Source: DASZHJ01 sp035604335 | GTDB taxonomy: Bacteria; Pseudomonadota; Alphaproteobacteria; ATCC43930; CGMCC-115725 | DNA length: 64,000 nt | NCBI GenBank assembly: GCA_035604335.1 | Contig: DATNIT010000313.1 | Coordinates: 1-64,000 of the forward strand | Reading direction: 5' to 3' | In this document: positions 26,857 to 35,362 of the stretch, in pieces | Layout of the letters: each line of letters begins with the position of its first letter | How positions within the stretch are numbered: the stretch's first letter is position 1 | Made by a program: the position numbers and the translations under genes | Notes under the pieces: model-generated | What the model saw: only the letters and a program-made list of their open reading frames with translations | Told to the model about the DNA's origin: nothing | The model's database searches: none

Positions 26857-27255
26857 TCACGATCTGCGCCGGCGCTCCGGCGCAATGCCCTCTCGGTGCT
26901 TCAGGCGCCGCATGATGTGGAAGTGCAGCGCGGCGGCGACACTGTCGAGAACTTCGAAACTGGGGCGGTACCGGACATTCGACGAGCCCTCTTCCATGTA
27001 CCGGAGCTGCCAGGGCGTCACGCTCGCGAGGTAAGCGACGTCGTCGATCGAGAGCCCCAGACTCAACCTAATTCGAGCAAGGTCTCCGCCGGAAAACTCC
27101 GGCGCCGCCATTCGACCGACATGAGTGCGGACAGGGGCGGTGTTTTCGACCAACCGCAGCAGATGGGCGCCGATGGAACCTCTTTCCAGGGACGCCGCCT
27201 TCCGCGCCAGTGCCCGGTTGTCCGGGGCACGGACTGTTACCGACCTACCCACCAC
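26857..27255 (-). CDS. XRE-like helix-turn-helix protein
   Basis: A 132-residue probable DNA-binding protein. The helix-turn-helix is at about 55-95 (ARIRLSLGLSIDDVAYLASVTPWQLRYMEEG), followed by a helical tail ending in a basic patch. The first 50 residues are basic and not conserved in my reading. It starts at a GTG. It converges on the fusion gene with a 25-bp gap. The target is unknown, and the protein may regulate a neighbour or be autoregulatory. Confidence 0.65.
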   Translation of the reverse strand: MVGRSVTVRAPDNRALARKAASLERGSIGAHLLRLVENTAPVRTHVGRMAAPEFSGGDLARIRLSLGLSIDDVAYLASVTPWQLRYMEEGSSNVRYRPSFEVLDSVAAALHFHIMRRLKHREGIAPERRRRS

Positions 27256-27385
27256 GTTTCGAACTTAATTGCCCCCCACCCGGATCATCGCCAGACCGCC
27301 GCGTTCAAAGCCTCGCGGTTAGCGCAATCGATACGCACCCCGCGGCAGTGTCGAGAAACGTGCGGGCGAGGAGAAGGGGCATTTC

Positions 27386-28033
27386 TTAGTCATTGACGAC
27401 AGGCCCGTCATATTTCCGCTCGCCAGCGTGGATCGTCGCCGGGAGCGCGTTCTCCGACGGCGCCAGTGGGCAGGCCCAGCGTGGGGAGTAGGCGCAGGAG
27501 GGGTTGTAGGCAAAATTGAAGTCGAGGATGGCGTGGCCTTGGGCGTCGCTGCCGAGGTCGGCTCCTTTGAGCGTGTCGAGGAGGTAGCGGCCGGCGCCGT
27601 AACTGGTTCGGCCCGTGCTGCCGTCGGTGAACGGCAGGAACACGCTGCCCGCGTAGCCCTCGATCCAGAACAGCGTCAGCTCGCGGCCGAGCGGCCGGGC
27701 CAGACCTTCGGTGCGCGCAAAGCCCGCCAGCGTGAGCGAGCCGTCGGCGCCAGCATCGAAGCGGGCGACGATCCCGTCGGCGACCGGATGCAAAACCGCC
27801 GCGAAGCGCAGGCTCGGATCGTAATCGCCGTAAGCGAGCCCGCGGAAACGCGCGCGCTGCGCCGGCTCCAGCGGAGATTGCGGGTGGTCGCGGAAGAGCC
27901 GGTCACGAGCCTCGCGCCAGCGCCACCAGGCCGCCACGGGATCACTCTCGCCTCGGATCTCCGCATAGAGCGCGGAGACGCGCCGGCGCCAGTCCCAGAG
28001 CGCCAGCCGGCCGCCGTCGGCCTCAGCGCTCAT
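27386..28033 (-). CDS. DUF1684 family protein
   Basis: A 215-residue protein with the DUF1684 signature FLPFTDGSTGRTSYGAGRYLLDTLKGAD, ILDFNFAYNPSCAYSPRWACPLAP and a closing HAGE. An N-terminal WRRRVSALYAEIR segment and the beta-rich body are typical. Start chosen at the ATG at 28033, 11 bp inside the end of the upstream ABC1 kinase gene, so they are co-transcribed. The family is widespread and uncharacterised, with a conserved Cys-containing pocket. Confidence 0.85.
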   Translation of the reverse strand: MSAEADGGRLALWDWRRRVSALYAEIRGESDPVAAWWRWREARDRLFRDHPQSPLEPAQRARFRGLAYGDYDPSLRFAAVLHPVADGIVARFDAGADGSLTLAGFARTEGLARPLGRELTLFWIEGYAGSVFLPFTDGSTGRTSYGAGRYLLDTLKGADLGSDAQGHAILDFNFAYNPSCAYSPRWACPLAPSENALPATIHAGERKYDGPVVND

Positions 28034-29372
28034 CCGTGCGCTCGGGTACGCCCGCAGCTTTGAGCGCGTTCTTCTGCCTCCGCGCCAGGGCATCGGCGTC
28101 GAAGTCGTCGATCAAGCCATGGAACATCCGGTGCCAGTTGACCTCGGCCTTCAAGTGCATGAACACCGAGCCTAGCCCGATCGCGGCGCGATCCATGAAC
28201 ACGAACTCGCGAGGCGGACGCACGCCGCCGAGGCGCCGGATCTCGCGGTGTACGTCCTCGGCGACCTCATGGCCGTAGGGGCCCGCGCCCTTCTCCTGGA
28301 TGCGCCGCTTGCGGTCGTCCATCAACGGCGCATAGAGAAAGCGCGCCCAGCGATTGAGCACGTCGATCATCTCGCGGTTCAGGTTCTTGAAGCCCCAGCT
28401 CTCGTAGGCCGCGACCGCCAGCGCCTCGTCCTCGCGGTCGAGCGCGTGATAGAGATCGATCACGCCCTTGACGAAAGAGGCGCGGAAGACGCGCACGCAA
28501 CCGAAATCGAGCAGGTTCACGCCGCGGTCGGGCCGCACCGTGTAGTTGCCGAGATGCGGATCGCCGTGGATGACGCCGTAGCTGTAGAACGGCACGTACC
28601 ACGCGTGGAACAGATTGCGCGCGATCTCGTTGCGCTCCGCGAGCGGCACCTTCGCGGCTTCCAGCAGCGGCGTGCCCTCGAGCCAGGTCATGGTGAGGAG
28701 CCGCCGCGTCGTGAGCTCCGGCAGCACCTCGGGCACGTGGACATGGCGCTCGCCTGAAAGCGCAAGGCGATAAAACCGGAGATGCGCGGCCTCGCGAAGA
28801 TAGTCGAGCTCCTCGCGCAGCCGCGCCGAGATCTCCTGGTGGATCTCCGAGGTCGTGACCGCGCGGTCGTAGCGCTCGTAGATCCCGAGCGCGAAGCGGA
28901 GCTGGGTCAGGTCCGCCTCCACCGCCGAGGCCATGTCGGGATATTGCAGCTTGCAGGCGAGCTCCCTCCCATCGAGCGCCTCGGCGCGATGCACTTGGCC
29001 CAGCGAGGCCGCGCGCGCGGCCTCATGCTCGAAGCGGCGGAATCTCTTCTCCCAGTTCGGCCCGAGCTCGCTCGCCATGCGCCGCTTCACGAACACCCAG
29101 CCCATGGGCGGCGCGTTCGCCTGCAGCTGCGCGAGCTCGCCCGCGTATTCCCGCGGCAGCGCGTCGGGGATGGTGGCCAGGAGCTGCGCCACCTTCATGA
29201 GCGGCCCCTTGATGCCGCCGAGCGCCGTCTTGAGATCGGCCGCGTGGCGTGCGCGGTCGACGGAGAGGCCCAGATACCGCGCCCCCGCGAGCCGCGCCGC
29301 CAGCCCGCCCACGGTGGTGGAGACCCGGGCATAGCGCCGCACGCGGCCGGTGAAGGAGTTGCCCTCGTTCAC
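28023..29372 (-). CDS. ABC1/UbiB-like atypical kinase
   Basis: A 449-residue ABC1 (AarF/UbiB/ADCK) protein. Its family hallmarks are a KxGQ-like helix (LMKVAQLLATIPDALP), an Ala-rich loop AASLGQVH in place of a P-loop, the Lys of ACKLQYPD, LREELDYLREA, the catalytic HGDPHLGNY and the metal DFG. Members act as ATPases or kinases supporting quinone or lipid metabolism. No C-terminal membrane anchor of the UbiB kind is evident. It overlaps the DUF1684 gene. The substrate is unknown. Confidence 0.9.
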   Translation of the reverse strand: MNEGNSFTGRVRRYARVSTTVGGLAARLAGARYLGLSVDRARHAADLKTALGGIKGPLMKVAQLLATIPDALPREYAGELAQLQANAPPMGWVFVKRRMASELGPNWEKRFRRFEHEAARAASLGQVHRAEALDGRELACKLQYPDMASAVEADLTQLRFALGIYERYDRAVTTSEIHQEISARLREELDYLREAAHLRFYRLALSGERHVHVPEVLPELTTRRLLTMTWLEGTPLLEAAKVPLAERNEIARNLFHAWYVPFYSYGVIHGDPHLGNYTVRPDRGVNLLDFGCVRVFRASFVKGVIDLYHALDREDEALAVAAYESWGFKNLNREMIDVLNRWARFLYAPLMDDRKRRIQEKGAGPYGHEVAEDVHREIRRLGGVRPPREFVFMDRAAIGLGSVFMHLKAEVNWHRMFHGLIDDFDADALARRQKNALKAAGVPERTDER

Positions 29373-29392
29373 GCGGGCACCGGAAGAAAAGA

Positions 29393-29567
29393 TTCACCAC
29401 AGAGACACAGAGAGCCCGGAGAATGGAGAAGCCGCAGTCTTTCCCTCTTGGCGACTGGGCGTCTTGGCGGTTCAAGGTTCGCCGCCAAGGCACCAGGGGC
29501 GCCAAGAAAGGATTCTCGCGGCTTCGCCGTAAAAGAACCTCCGTGCTCTCTGTGTCTCTGTGGTGAA
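29393..29567. repeat. 175-bp imperfect palindromic element between genes
   Basis: The outermost 23 bp are perfectly inverted (29393-29415 and 29545-29567, core CACCACAGAGACACAGAGAG). Inside is a second inverted pair, CTTGGCGG at 29463-29470 with CCGCCAAG at 29482-29489. Around that lies TCTTGGCG at 29446-29453 with CGCCAAGA at 29500-29507. Almost the whole element folds on itself. It fills the gap between the ABC1 kinase and M3 peptidase genes. I have seen similar CACAGAG-type palindromes as dispersed non-coding repeats in bacterial genomes. No transposase is attached, so it may be MITE-like. Confidence 0.75.
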
Positions 29568-29590
29568 ACTTCCTCTTGCATGCGCCGGGC

Positions 29591-31396
29591 TCAGCTCATC
29601 TTCTCGAGCTCGTCGATGAAGCCGGCGATCACCGAGAGGCCCTTGTCCCAGAATTTGGGGTCGCCGGCGTCGAGGCCGAAGGGGGCCAACAGCTCCTTGT
29701 GACGGCGCGTGCCGCCGGCGCGCAGCATGTCTAGGTACTTCTCCGCGAATCCTTTGTCGGCGTTCTGATAGACCGCGTAGAGCGAGTTCACGAGGCAATC
29801 GCCGAACGCATAGGCGTAGACGTAGAACGGCGTATGGATGAAATGCGGGATATAGGTCCAGTAGTATTTGTACTCGTCCTCGAAGGAGATCGCGGGTCCA
29901 AGGCTCTCGCCCTGGATATCCATCCAGACCTGGCCGATGCGGTCGGGCGTGAGCTCGCCCTGCCGGCGCTCGTCGTGGACGCGCCGCTCGAACTCGACGA
30001 AGGCGATCTGGCGCACCACCGTGTTCAGCATGTCCTCGACCTTGCCGGCGAGCATGACCTTGCGGCTCTTGGGATCGGTCTCGGATGCCAGCAGCGCGCG
30101 GAAGGTCAGCATCTCCCCGAAGACCGAGGCGGTCTCCGCGAGCGTCAGCGGCGTATCCGCCATCAGCGCTCCCTGCGCGCCCGCCAGCACCTGGTGCACG
30201 CCGTGGCCGAGCTCGTGGGCGAGCGTCATCACGTCGCGCGTCTTGCCCTGATAGTTCAGCAGCAGATAGGGATGCGCGCTCGGCACCGTCGGATGCGCGA
30301 AGGCGCCCGGCGACTTGCCGGGCCGCACCGGTGCGTCGATCCAGCGTCCGTCGAAGAAGCGTTTGCCGATATTGGCGAGCTCCGGCGAGAAACGGCCATA
30401 GGCCGCCAGCACGGTGTCGCGCGCCTCGGGCCAGGGAATGACCCGGTGCGGCTCCTCCGGCAGCGGCGCGTTGCGATCCCAGTAGGCGAGCCGCTCGACC
30501 CCGAACCACTTCGCTTTGAGCCGATAATACCGGTGCGAGAGCCGCGGAAAGGCCGCGCGCACGGCAGAGATCAGGGCATCCACCACCTCGTCCTCGACAT
30601 AGTTGCCGAGGTTGCGCGAGGAGATCGGCCGCTCGTAATGGCGCCAGCGATCCTCGATTTCCTTGTCTTTCGCGAGCGTATTGGTGACGAGGGAGAAGAG
30701 CCGCGCGTTCTTGCCGAGCACCTCGCCCAGCGATTTTGCCGCCGCCTTGCGGAGCTTCGGATCGGGCTCCGACAGCAGATGCAGCGCCTCGGCGCTGGTG
30801 AGATCCTTGCCGTCGACCGGGAAGCGCAACGCAGCCATGGTCTCCTCGAAGAGTCGGACCCAGGCCGCGCGGCCCGCCACGTATTTCTCGTGGAGCATCT
30901 TCTCGAGCTCGTCGCTGAGCTGATGCGGCCGGAACACCCGGACGTCCCGGAGCCATGGCTCGTAATGCGCGAGCGCCGGTGCCTTCAGCTTCTGCGCGAG
31001 GTCGGCATCCTCGAGCTTGTTGAGCTCCAAGGTGAAGAACAGCAGCGTCGAGCCGATGTCGGTGACCCGCTCTTGCATCATCTGATAGAAGCGGCCGATC
31101 TCGGCATCCGACATGTCGCCGGCATAGATCAGCGAGGCGTAGCTCATGACGCGCTCCAGCGTCTCGCGGAGCCGCTCGTATTGCTTGATCGCGCCGCCGA
31201 GCGCGTCGCCCGAGAGGCTCGCGAGCTTGCCGCGATAGCGCTCGGCGAAGCGCGTCGCCTCGGCGGCGGCACCGTCGAGATCGTTCTTCAGCTGCGGGCT
31301 CTCGCGGCCGGGATAGAGATCGGCGAGATCCCATTCCGGTAGCGGGCCCAGCTCACTCTGCTTTTCCGACGTGCCCGCGGTGCTTCGAATTGCCAT
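29591..31396 (-). CDS. M3-family oligoendopeptidase
   Basis: A 601-residue zinc peptidase of the oligoendopeptidase F group. Start chosen at the ATG at 31396. The active-site HELGHGVHQVL (HExxH) follows MTLAHELGHG, with the third ligand Glu in LTLAETASVFGE about 25 residues later. The helical prolyl-like channel domain fills the first two thirds. It should degrade cytoplasmic peptides of roughly 5-20 residues. No signal peptide. It is divergent from the acyl-CoA synthetase gene. Confidence 0.93.
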   Translation of the reverse strand: MAIRSTAGTSEKQSELGPLPEWDLADLYPGRESPQLKNDLDGAAAEATRFAERYRGKLASLSGDALGGAIKQYERLRETLERVMSYASLIYAGDMSDAEIGRFYQMMQERVTDIGSTLLFFTLELNKLEDADLAQKLKAPALAHYEPWLRDVRVFRPHQLSDELEKMLHEKYVAGRAAWVRLFEETMAALRFPVDGKDLTSAEALHLLSEPDPKLRKAAAKSLGEVLGKNARLFSLVTNTLAKDKEIEDRWRHYERPISSRNLGNYVEDEVVDALISAVRAAFPRLSHRYYRLKAKWFGVERLAYWDRNAPLPEEPHRVIPWPEARDTVLAAYGRFSPELANIGKRFFDGRWIDAPVRPGKSPGAFAHPTVPSAHPYLLLNYQGKTRDVMTLAHELGHGVHQVLAGAQGALMADTPLTLAETASVFGEMLTFRALLASETDPKSRKVMLAGKVEDMLNTVVRQIAFVEFERRVHDERRQGELTPDRIGQVWMDIQGESLGPAISFEDEYKYYWTYIPHFIHTPFYVYAYAFGDCLVNSLYAVYQNADKGFAEKYLDMLRAGGTRRHKELLAPFGLDAGDPKFWDKGLSVIAGFIDELEKMS

Positions 31397-31550
31397 GATG
31401 ACCCTTCCTGTCGACGGACAGCCTCCTGGATATAGGCTCTCCAAGCAAGACCGCAACGCACATCGCCGCTATTCCGCGGGTGCCGGAATCCCCGTACAAA
31501 CGTGCCTGCAACTCTCCCCGAGAGGGGGCAGGGAGGGACCTCTGAGGACT

Positions 31551-33350
31551 ATGGACTATCAGAGCTGCCGGAACCTCGTCGCGATGTTCTTCGACGAGGC
31601 CGCACGGAAGGGCGATCGGCCCTTCCTCTGGGCAAAGCGCGACGGGACCTACCGCGCGACTTCTTGGCGCGAGACTGCGGACGCCATCAGCGCGCTCGCG
31701 CGCGGCCTGCGCCTGCTCGGGCTCAAGCCAGGCGAGCGCGTGGCGCTGATCTCGGAGAACCGGCCGGAGTGGATGATCGCCGACCTCGGCATCATGGCGG
31801 CGGGCGGCATCACCGTGCCCGCCTACACCACCAACACGGTCGACGACCACCGCCACATCCTCGCCAACAGCGGCGCGCGGATCGTGATCGTCTCCACCAA
31901 CGCCCTGGCCGCGCGCGTATTGCCCGCCGCGGATCAAGTCACCTCCATCGAGCACATCGTCACCGTCGATCCCCTTACCGCCGGCCAAGTCTCGCATCCC
32001 GAGATCCACGCGTGGGACGACGTGATCGCGGTCGGCAAGTCCGTGCCCGACGACGTCGCGGAAGCGGTGGAGCGAATCGGCCGCGACGACGTCGGCTGCC
32101 TCATCTACACCTCCGGCACCGGCGGCGTACCCAAGGGCGTCATGCTGAGCCACGCGAACATCCTCGCGAACTGCCGCGGCGCCTATCTTCTGCTGGAGGC
32201 GATCGGCTACGGCGACGAGGTGTTCCTGTGCTTCCTGCCGCTGTCGCACTCCTACGAGCACACGGCGGGCATGATGTTTCCGATCTCGCTGGGCGCCGAG
32301 ATCTATTTCGCGGAAGGCGCGGAGACCCTCGCCGCCAATCTGCTGGAGGCCCGGCCTACCATCATGACGGCGGTGCCGCGGCTCTACGAGACCATGCACC
32401 AGCGGCTCCAGCGCGCGATGGAGCGCGAGGGCGGGCTCAAGGCCAAGCTCTTCAAGCGCGCCCTCGAGCTCGGCCGCAAGCACTACGACGATCCGAAGAG
32501 CCTCGGGCTCGGCGAGCGGATCCAATACTGGGCCCTCGGGCTTCTCGTCCGCAGAAAGATCCGCAAGCGCTTCGGCGGGCGGCTCAAGGCGATGGTCTCC
32601 GGCGGCGCGCCGCTCAATCCCGAGATCGGGAAATTCTTTCTCGCGCTGGGCGTGCCGCTGCTCCAGGGCTACGGCCAGACCGAGGCCTCGCCGGTGGTGA
32701 GCGCCAATCCGCCCAACCGCATCAAGATCGACACGGTGGGCCCGCCGCTCGACGGCGTCGAGATCAAGATCGCGGACGACGGCGAGATCCTGGTGCGCGG
32801 CGAGCTCATCATGAAGGGCTACTGGAACGATCCGGAATCGACGGCGCGGGCGCTGCAGGACGGCTGGCTGCATACGGGCGACGTCGGCATGCTCGACCCC
32901 GACGGCTACATCAAGATCACCGACCGCAAGCGCGACTTCATCAAGAACTCCGGCGGCGACATGGTGTCGCCTGCGCGCATCGAGGGCCATCTCACCATCG
33001 AGCCCGAGATCGGCCAGGCCATGGTCTACGGCGACCGCCGGCCTTATCTCGTGGCCGTGATCGTGCCGCATGCCGAGCTGATCCAGAGCGTCGCGCACGC
33101 CCAAGGCGTGAAGCCGGAGCTCTCCGAGCTGCAGGAGCATCCCGAGCTTGTCAAGGCGGTGGGCGTCGCCGTGGCGCGGGTCAACGCCGAGCTCTCGCCC
33201 GTCGAGCGCGTGCGCCGCTTCATCCTCGCCCGCGAGCCCTTCACCACCGCCAACGGCCAGATGACCCCCACCCTCAAGATCAAACGCCACGCCATCCGCC
33301 AAGCCTACGGCGAGGCGCTGGTCCGGCTCTACGAGACGAAGGCGGCGTAA
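31551..33350 (+). CDS. Long-chain fatty acyl-CoA synthetase (AMP-forming)
   Basis: A 599-residue ANL-superfamily enzyme of the FAA1/FAA15 type. Start chosen at the ATG at 31551. The P-loop-like IYTSGTGGVPKGVMLSHANI, the middle YGQTEASPVV, the hinge TGDVGMLDPDGYIKITDRKRDFIK and a late Lys-containing end are intact. It activates fatty acids to acyl-CoA through acyl-AMP for beta-oxidation or lipid synthesis. It converges on the tandem cupin gene. The name fadD is withheld because this subfamily differs from E. coli FadD. Confidence 0.9.
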   Translation: MDYQSCRNLVAMFFDEAARKGDRPFLWAKRDGTYRATSWRETADAISALARGLRLLGLKPGERVALISENRPEWMIADLGIMAAGGITVPAYTTNTVDDHRHILANSGARIVIVSTNALAARVLPAADQVTSIEHIVTVDPLTAGQVSHPEIHAWDDVIAVGKSVPDDVAEAVERIGRDDVGCLIYTSGTGGVPKGVMLSHANILANCRGAYLLLEAIGYGDEVFLCFLPLSHSYEHTAGMMFPISLGAEIYFAEGAETLAANLLEARPTIMTAVPRLYETMHQRLQRAMEREGGLKAKLFKRALELGRKHYDDPKSLGLGERIQYWALGLLVRRKIRKRFGGRLKAMVSGGAPLNPEIGKFFLALGVPLLQGYGQTEASPVVSANPPNRIKIDTVGPPLDGVEIKIADDGEILVRGELIMKGYWNDPESTARALQDGWLHTGDVGMLDPDGYIKITDRKRDFIKNSGGDMVSPARIEGHLTIEPEIGQAMVYGDRRPYLVAVIVPHAELIQSVAHAQGVKPELSELQEHPELVKAVGVAVARVNAELSPVERVRRFILAREPFTTANGQMTPTLKIKRHAIRQAYGEALVRLYETKAA

Positions 33351-33369
33351 CTGGTCGAAACGCGCCGTC

Positions 33370-34197
33370 TCAGCTCGCGGCGGGGCCTGGCGGGATGGGG
33401 CCGGTGGGCGGGAGCGAGCCGTCGGCGTCGTGCTGCTCGTCGCCTTTGAGGGGCGGCGAGAAGACGCTGAGTAGATGGACGTCGGTGATCGCGCGCAGCT
33501 TGTGCCGATCCGTGGGCCCGACGTAGTACGCCATGCTTGGTGCCAGCTGCCACGACTGCTTGGTCGCGAGGTCCGTCACCTCGCAGGTGCCGGCGAGGAT
33601 GTGGTTCGCTTCCCAATGGTGCTTGTACCAGAGCACCGCCTCGGCGCCGGCGTCGAAATGCACGTCCGAGAGGCCGAACCCGACGTTGTCTGCCTGGGTC
33701 AGCATCCGGATGGTACGCGCCTTGCCGCCGGCGACCACCAGCTCCTTCCCGGCGGCGCGCATCTCGTCCGCGCGCTTCACGAACATGCGCTGGCTGGTCT
33801 TGGGGATCGGGCCGCTCGCGGCATAGGCGCCGTCCGCATCGTGGCGCTCGTCGCCCTTGAGCGGCGGGCAGAAGACGCTGATGTGATGCTCGGCGCCGGT
33901 GATGTGGAACCGATGCCGGTCGTTCGGTCCGACCACGTAGAGGACGCCGGGCCCGAGCGCCCACTTCTGGCCGCTCGTGAGATCGGTCACCTCGCCCTTG
34001 CCCGAGATAATGTAGTTCGCCTCCCAATGGTGCTTGTACCAAAGGTTGACGTCGGAGCCGTTGCCGATCCGGTTCTCGTTGTAGGAAAAGCCCAAGCCGT
34101 CCGCGGCTGTGAGAAAGCGGGCCGATTGCGTGGTGTTGTTGACCAGCGACTTGACCATGCCGGCCGCTTGCCGGTCGTCGAAGCTGCGGATGAACAT
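33370..34197 (-). CDS. Tandem ectoine-synthase-like cupin protein
   Basis: A 275-residue protein made of two EctC-like cupins (about 1-130 and 137-265). Each repeats the EctC plan: LWYKHHWEAN with the metal Glu (Glu59; Glu196), a strand tyrosine and following histidine (Tyr87/His95; Tyr224/His232), VFCPPLKGDERHDADG or VFSPPLKGDEQHDADG. Known ectoine synthases are single domains of ~130 residues that cyclise N-gamma-acetyl-diaminobutyrate. The ectA and ectB genes are absent nearby, so this is an orphan. It may cyclise a related substrate or be a structural relative. Start is the ATG at 34197. It is downstream of a sugar-nucleotide epimerase. Confidence 0.8.
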   Translation of the reverse strand: MFIRSFDDRQAAGMVKSLVNNTTQSARFLTAADGLGFSYNENRIGNGSDVNLWYKHHWEANYIISGKGEVTDLTSGQKWALGPGVLYVVGPNDRHRFHITGAEHHISVFCPPLKGDERHDADGAYAASGPIPKTSQRMFVKRADEMRAAGKELVVAGGKARTIRMLTQADNVGFGLSDVHFDAGAEAVLWYKHHWEANHILAGTCEVTDLATKQSWQLAPSMAYYVGPTDRHKLRAITDVHLLSVFSPPLKGDEQHDADGSLPPTGPIPPGPAAS

Positions 34198-34255
34198 GGT
34201 GTGGCCCTCCCAAGGCAGATGGCTGGATTTTGACGCTACTGCATCCTCGATCGTC

Positions 34256-35236
34256 TCACAGCCCGTGATATCCACGATACCACTGGACGAATTTCGGCAG
34301 GCCCTCGTCGATGCTAGTCCGCGGCAGGAAGCCGAAATCGCGGCTGGCCGCCTCGATATCGGCGTAGGTGGCGGGCACGTCGCCGGGCTGCATCGCCACC
34401 AAGTCGCGCCGCGCGGCCTTGCCGAGCGCGCGCTCGAGCACGTCGACAAAGCGCTCGAGCTCCTCGCTCCGATGGTTGCCGAGGTTGTAGAGGCGGTGCG
34501 GCGGCGCGGAGCCGGTGTCCGCGGGCGGCTTCGCGAGGCACGCGAGCACGCCCGCCACCGCGTCGTCGACATAGGTGAAATCGCGCCGCATCTTGCCGTG
34601 ATTGAAGAGCTTGATCGGCTCGCCCGCGAGGATCGCCTTGGTGAAGAGCCAAGCCGCCATGTCCGGCCGGCCCCAAGGCCCATAGACCGTGAAGAAGCGC
34701 AGCCCCGTCATGGGCAAGCGATAGAGATGCGCATAGCAATGCGACATCAGCTCGTCCGCCTTCTTGGTCGCGGCATAAAGCGACTGCGGCGTATCGACAG
34801 AATCGGCCTCGGAGAACGGCAGCTTGGTATTGCCGCCATAGACCGACGACGAGCTCGCATAGACCAGGTGCTTGAGGCCGCCAATCGCGCGGCACGCTTC
34901 AAGCACCTCGAGGTGTCCCGCGAGATTGGCGCTGACGTAGGCGCGCGGTTCGATCAGCGAGTACCGCACGCCCGCCTGTGCCGCCAGATGCACGACGCGG
35001 TCGATATCGCGATGCTCTGCCGCCAACTTCGCGATCGCACCCGGCTCGGCGATATCGAGACGCACGAACGCGAAGCCCGGGAGGTTCCGCAGCTCCGCGA
35101 GCCGCGCCTCCTTGAGCCGCACGTCGTAATAGCTGCTGAGATTGTCGACGCCGAGCACGCGCTCGCCGGCGCGTGCGAGCGCCGCCGCCACGTGAAATCC
35201 GATGAACCCGGCGGCGCCGGTGACGAGGACGGCCAT
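34256..35236 (-). CDS. NAD-dependent epimerase, probable UDP-glucuronate 4-epimerase
   Basis: A 326-residue extended SDR from the ATG at 35236. The cofactor motif is TGAAGFIGFH (6-15), the catalytic YAATKKADE follows SSSSVYGGN, and the specificity segments GLRFFTVYGPWGRPDMA and LFNHGKMRRDFTYVDDAV match UDP-glucuronate 4-epimerases (GAE/LpsL type). It would give UDP-galacturonate, extending the uronic-acid theme set by ugd. It is divergent from the zinc alcohol dehydrogenase and lies 58 bp upstream of the tandem cupin gene on the same strand. Confidence 0.88.
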   Translation of the reverse strand: MAVLVTGAAGFIGFHVAAALARAGERVLGVDNLSSYYDVRLKEARLAELRNLPGFAFVRLDIAEPGAIAKLAAEHRDIDRVVHLAAQAGVRYSLIEPRAYVSANLAGHLEVLEACRAIGGLKHLVYASSSSVYGGNTKLPFSEADSVDTPQSLYAATKKADELMSHCYAHLYRLPMTGLRFFTVYGPWGRPDMAAWLFTKAILAGEPIKLFNHGKMRRDFTYVDDAVAGVLACLAKPPADTGSAPPHRLYNLGNHRSEELERFVDVLERALGKAARRDLVAMQPGDVPATYADIEAASRDFGFLPRTSIDEGLPKFVQWYRGYHGL

Positions 35237-35362
35237 GATCCCGCGGCTGATGATTGGGCCGGCCGGGCTTATAGCGCGGAGCCCGACCGCTGTCACCCCG
35301 CGGGCGTTGGCAAGCGCCAAGCGCTCCCCTAAGCTTCGTGGTCCAGCGCGCTCAGGAAAGGC

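Noticed and set aside
31353..33302. A 649-codon open frame opposite the acyl-CoA synthetase.
   Set aside because: Antisense shadow; no domain, and the opposite strand has complete ANL motifs.
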